A stretch of DNA of 16,616 nucleotides, taken from the NCBI GenBank assembly GCA_011773575.1, contig WVXJ01000018.1, forward strand, positions 1,971 through 18,586. Direction: 5' to 3'. The stretch is from Armatimonadota bacterium. GTDB taxonomy: Bacteria > Armatimonadota > Hebobacteria > Hebobacterales > WVXJ01. Below are positions 15,037-16,616 of this stretch, piece after piece (position 1 is the stretch's first letter; every line of letters starts with the position of its first letter). A program made the translations under genes and the position numbers. The notes under the pieces were generated by a model. It saw only the letters and a program-made list of their open reading frames with translations. It made no database searches and had not been told where the DNA came from.

Positions 15037-16044
15037 ATGGTGGAGGCAACTGAAAGCGCGGCTCGCTTCAAGTCCGATTTTGCCGCCCTCAAGGGTGAAA
15101 TCGGAAAAGTCATCGTAGGTATGGAGGAGGTGGTCGAGGGTGTTCTCACCTGCCTATTGGCGGAGGGTCACGTCCTTCTGGAGGGAGTGCCCGGGCTTGG
15201 TAAGACCCTGCTCGTACGCACCCTGGCTGAGTGCCTGAATCTCAAGTTCTCCCGCATCCAGTTCACTCCGGATTTGATGCCGGCGGATGTGGTGGGAACC
15301 AACATAATCGTGGAGTCGCCGGAAGGGGGACGGGAATTTCGATTCCAGGCGGGCCCCATATTTGGCAATATCATCCTTGCCGATGAAATCAACCGAGCGA
15401 CCCCAAAGACTCAATCTGCCCTGCTGGAGGCGATGCAGGAGCACTCGGTTACGGTGGCCGGAACGATGCGGAAACTGCCACAACCATTCTTCGTCCTCGC
15501 CACGCAGAATCCGATCGAGATGGAGGGCACCTATCCTCTGCCTGAGGCCCAATTGGACCGCTTCTTCTTCAAACTTCTGGTGCGCTACCCGAATCTGGAG
15601 CAACTCCAGGTCATTATGGATCGCACAACCGGCGCAGCGATTCCGACAACTGACAAGGTACTTGATGGGCCGCGTCTTCTCGAACTTCGCGCGGTTGTCA
15701 GAGAAATACCCATCGCTCCACATGTCCGGGAATATGCCCTCAACATCATTCTCGCCACCCATCCGGGGTCACCCCTTGCTGTTGATATGACAAACCGCTT
15801 TGTACGCTATGGCGCCAGCCCCCGTGCCGCCCAGGCACTCATCCTCGCAGGTAAGGTATCGGCCCTGCTGGACGGCCGCTACAACGTTTCCCTGGAAGAT
15901 GTGGCAAAGGCTGCACCGGCCGCGCTGCGCCATCGGATTCTGCTTAACTTCGAAGGCCAGGCCGAAGGGATTCAGCCTGACGCCATCATTGCTGACCTGC
16001 TCGAGAAAATCACGGACAAGACAGGACCTAAACTTGAGGTATAG
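15037..16044 (+). CDS. MoxR-family AAA+ ATPase, 335 aa
   Basis: This is a cytoplasmic AAA+ ATPase of the MoxR family, members of which act as chaperones for assembly or activation of partner complexes, usually with von Willebrand A proteins. Walker A GVPGLGKT (50-57), the segment RIQFTPDLMPADVVG, Walker B ILADEINRATPKTQSALLEA (D116, E117) and the sensor-1 asparagine N158 in LATQNPIEMEGTYPLPEAQL are all intact. The C-terminal lid contains the family's NRFVRYGASPRAAQALI. Length is normal for the family. GAGGAGG (15028-15034) is only 2 bases from ATG 15037, a short spacer; the in-frame GTG at 15040 would add three bases and remove one residue. It is followed by a DUF58 gene, the usual partner of MoxR. 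Confidence 0.95.
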   Translation: MVEATESAARFKSDFAALKGEIGKVIVGMEEVVEGVLTCLLAEGHVLLEGVPGLGKTLLVRTLAECLNLKFSRIQFTPDLMPADVVGTNIIVESPEGGREFRFQAGPIFGNIILADEINRATPKTQSALLEAMQEHSVTVAGTMRKLPQPFFVLATQNPIEMEGTYPLPEAQLDRFFFKLLVRYPNLEQLQVIMDRTTGAAIPTTDKVLDGPRLLELRAVVREIPIAPHVREYALNIILATHPGSPLAVDMTNRFVRYGASPRAAQALILAGKVSALLDGRYNVSLEDVAKAAPAALRHRILLNFEGQAEGIQPDAIIADLLEKITDKTGPKLEV

Positions 16045-16142
16045 CCGCGGTCGGCTCCCGGTCTCACAGCCGGGCGAGGAGGCTGCCTTCAGTCACACAC
16101 GAATGCGTGCAACCACCTGACAACCAACCCTGTGAGCCAACC
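16045..16142 (+). other. Gap between MoxR and DUF58 genes
   Basis: This 98-base stretch has no gene. It contains a short GC hairpin (CCCGG 16057-16061, CCGGG 16070-16074) without a T-run, and a GAGGAGG (16076-16082) with no start codon at a usable distance. The DUF58 frame is open back through this stretch, with a GTG at 16107 as the only other plausible start. Confidence 0.4.
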
Positions 16143-16616
16143 ATGGATGCTGCACTGGAAAGCAGAGATACGCAGCCCCTTTTGACACCGGAGTTTCTCC
16201 GCAAGTTGGAGCGCCTCCGCCTGGTCTCTCGTCAGGTTTTCGCCGGACGTGTATGGGGGGAACGGAGATCGAAGAAGCGCGGCGCGTCGGTCGAGTTCGC
16301 CGATTTTCGCAACTATGTTCACGGAGATGACCTTCGCCATCTTGACTGGAATATCTTGGCACGCCTCGACCGGCTCTTTTTGAAACTCTTCACAGAGGAA
16401 GAGGACCTGAATGTCTATCTCTTGGTTGATTCGAGCCGCTCCATGGCCTTCGGCGATCCTCCCAAGTTTGACTATGCGCGGCGTACAGCGGGAGCGCTCG
16501 GCTATCTGGCGCTCTCCAATTTCGACCGGGTAACCCTGTGGTCATATAGTGAGCGACTGGGAAGTGTATTCGGTCCCGCCCGAGGCCGAAACCGAGCACT
16601 GGCGACTCTCCATTGG
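16143..16616 (+). CDS. DUF58 / von Willebrand A-like protein, N-terminal part, 3' end outside window
   Basis: The frame is open from ATG 16143 to the last base (158 codons), so the gene continues beyond the window. It carries the DUF58 hallmark FRNYVHGDDLRHLDWNILAR (55-74) followed by LFTEEEDLNVYLLVDSSRSM (82-101). The latter includes the first metal-site motif DxSxS of a vWA domain (D96, S98, S100). No membrane helix is seen at the N-terminus; KLERLRLVSRQVFAGRVWGE (21-40) is the usual beginning of this family. DUF58 proteins are encoded beside MoxR ATPases and are thought to be their partners. The start is supported only by a weak GTGAG; GTG 16107 would add 12 residues. Family assignment is strong, function by association only. 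Confidence 0.92.
   Translation, partial: MDAALESRDTQPLLTPEFLRKLERLRLVSRQVFAGRVWGERRSKKRGASVEFADFRNYVHGDDLRHLDWNILARLDRLFLKLFTEEEDLNVYLLVDSSRSMAFGDPPKFDYARRTAGALGYLALSNFDRVTLWSYSERLGSVFGPARGRNRALATLHW

Noticed and set aside
15154..15762. Long open frame on the minus strand inside the MoxR gene
   Set aside because: It is antisense to an intact MoxR with all motifs, and its translation shows no recognisable domain. Similar minus-strand frames at 3591-4238, 8301-8885 and 14173-14778 were rejected for the same reason.
16057..16074. Hairpin CCCGG/CCGGG as terminator after the MoxR gene
   Set aside because: The stem is only five pairs and no T-run follows; the next gene is co-directional and functionally linked.
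16076..16107. GAGGAGG at 16076-16082 as the ribosome site for an earlier DUF58 start
   Set aside because: The codon directly after it is CTG with no spacer, and the first in-frame GTG (16107) is 24 bases away. ATG 16143 gives the normal family N-terminus.

Overview
The window appears to come from a moderately GC-rich bacterium with a double-membrane envelope. A TolC-type outer-membrane factor is encoded next to periplasmic adaptors, and the ribosome binding sites are standard Shine-Dalgarno. No rRNA, tRNA or phylogenetic marker is present. The second gene cluster (GATase-like membrane protein, ABC-2 exporter, MoxR, DUF58) recalls clusters I associate with Armatimonadota, Planctomycetota and relatives, but the phylum cannot be fixed from this sequence. 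All supported genes lie on the + strand, packing is tight, and I saw no mobile element, CRISPR array or RNA gene.

Region 1 (1-6967) is one tightly coupled operon for a tripartite MacAB-TolC-like exporter. Its order is the C-terminal part of a TolC-like outer-membrane factor, adaptor 1 (HlyD/MacA family), a LolD/MacB-type ATPase, adaptor 2, adaptor 3, and a MacB/FtsX-type permease. Neighbouring genes overlap by 1-17 bases or are 12 bases apart. Two things are unusual: three divergent paralogous adaptors are encoded for a single ATPase and permease, and the ATPase gene is separated from its permease gene by two of the adaptors.

The 6968-7247 gap carries a near-consensus sigma70-type promoter (TTTACA, 17-base spacer, TATAAT) that starts region 2.

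Region 2 (7248 to the end of the window) is a second probable operon. It encodes a secreted, membrane-anchored protein with a GATase-like domain, a short ABC-2 permease, a DrrA/CcmA-type ATPase, a long ABC-2 permease sharing a sequence block with the short one, a three-helix membrane protein with a long cytoplasmic coiled coil (DUF4175-like), a MoxR AAA+ ATPase, and the start of a DUF58/von Willebrand A protein that runs off the window. The likely theme is an ABC-2 membrane machine whose assembly or activity depends on a MoxR-DUF58 chaperone-like pair. Substrate and physiological role cannot be read from the sequence.
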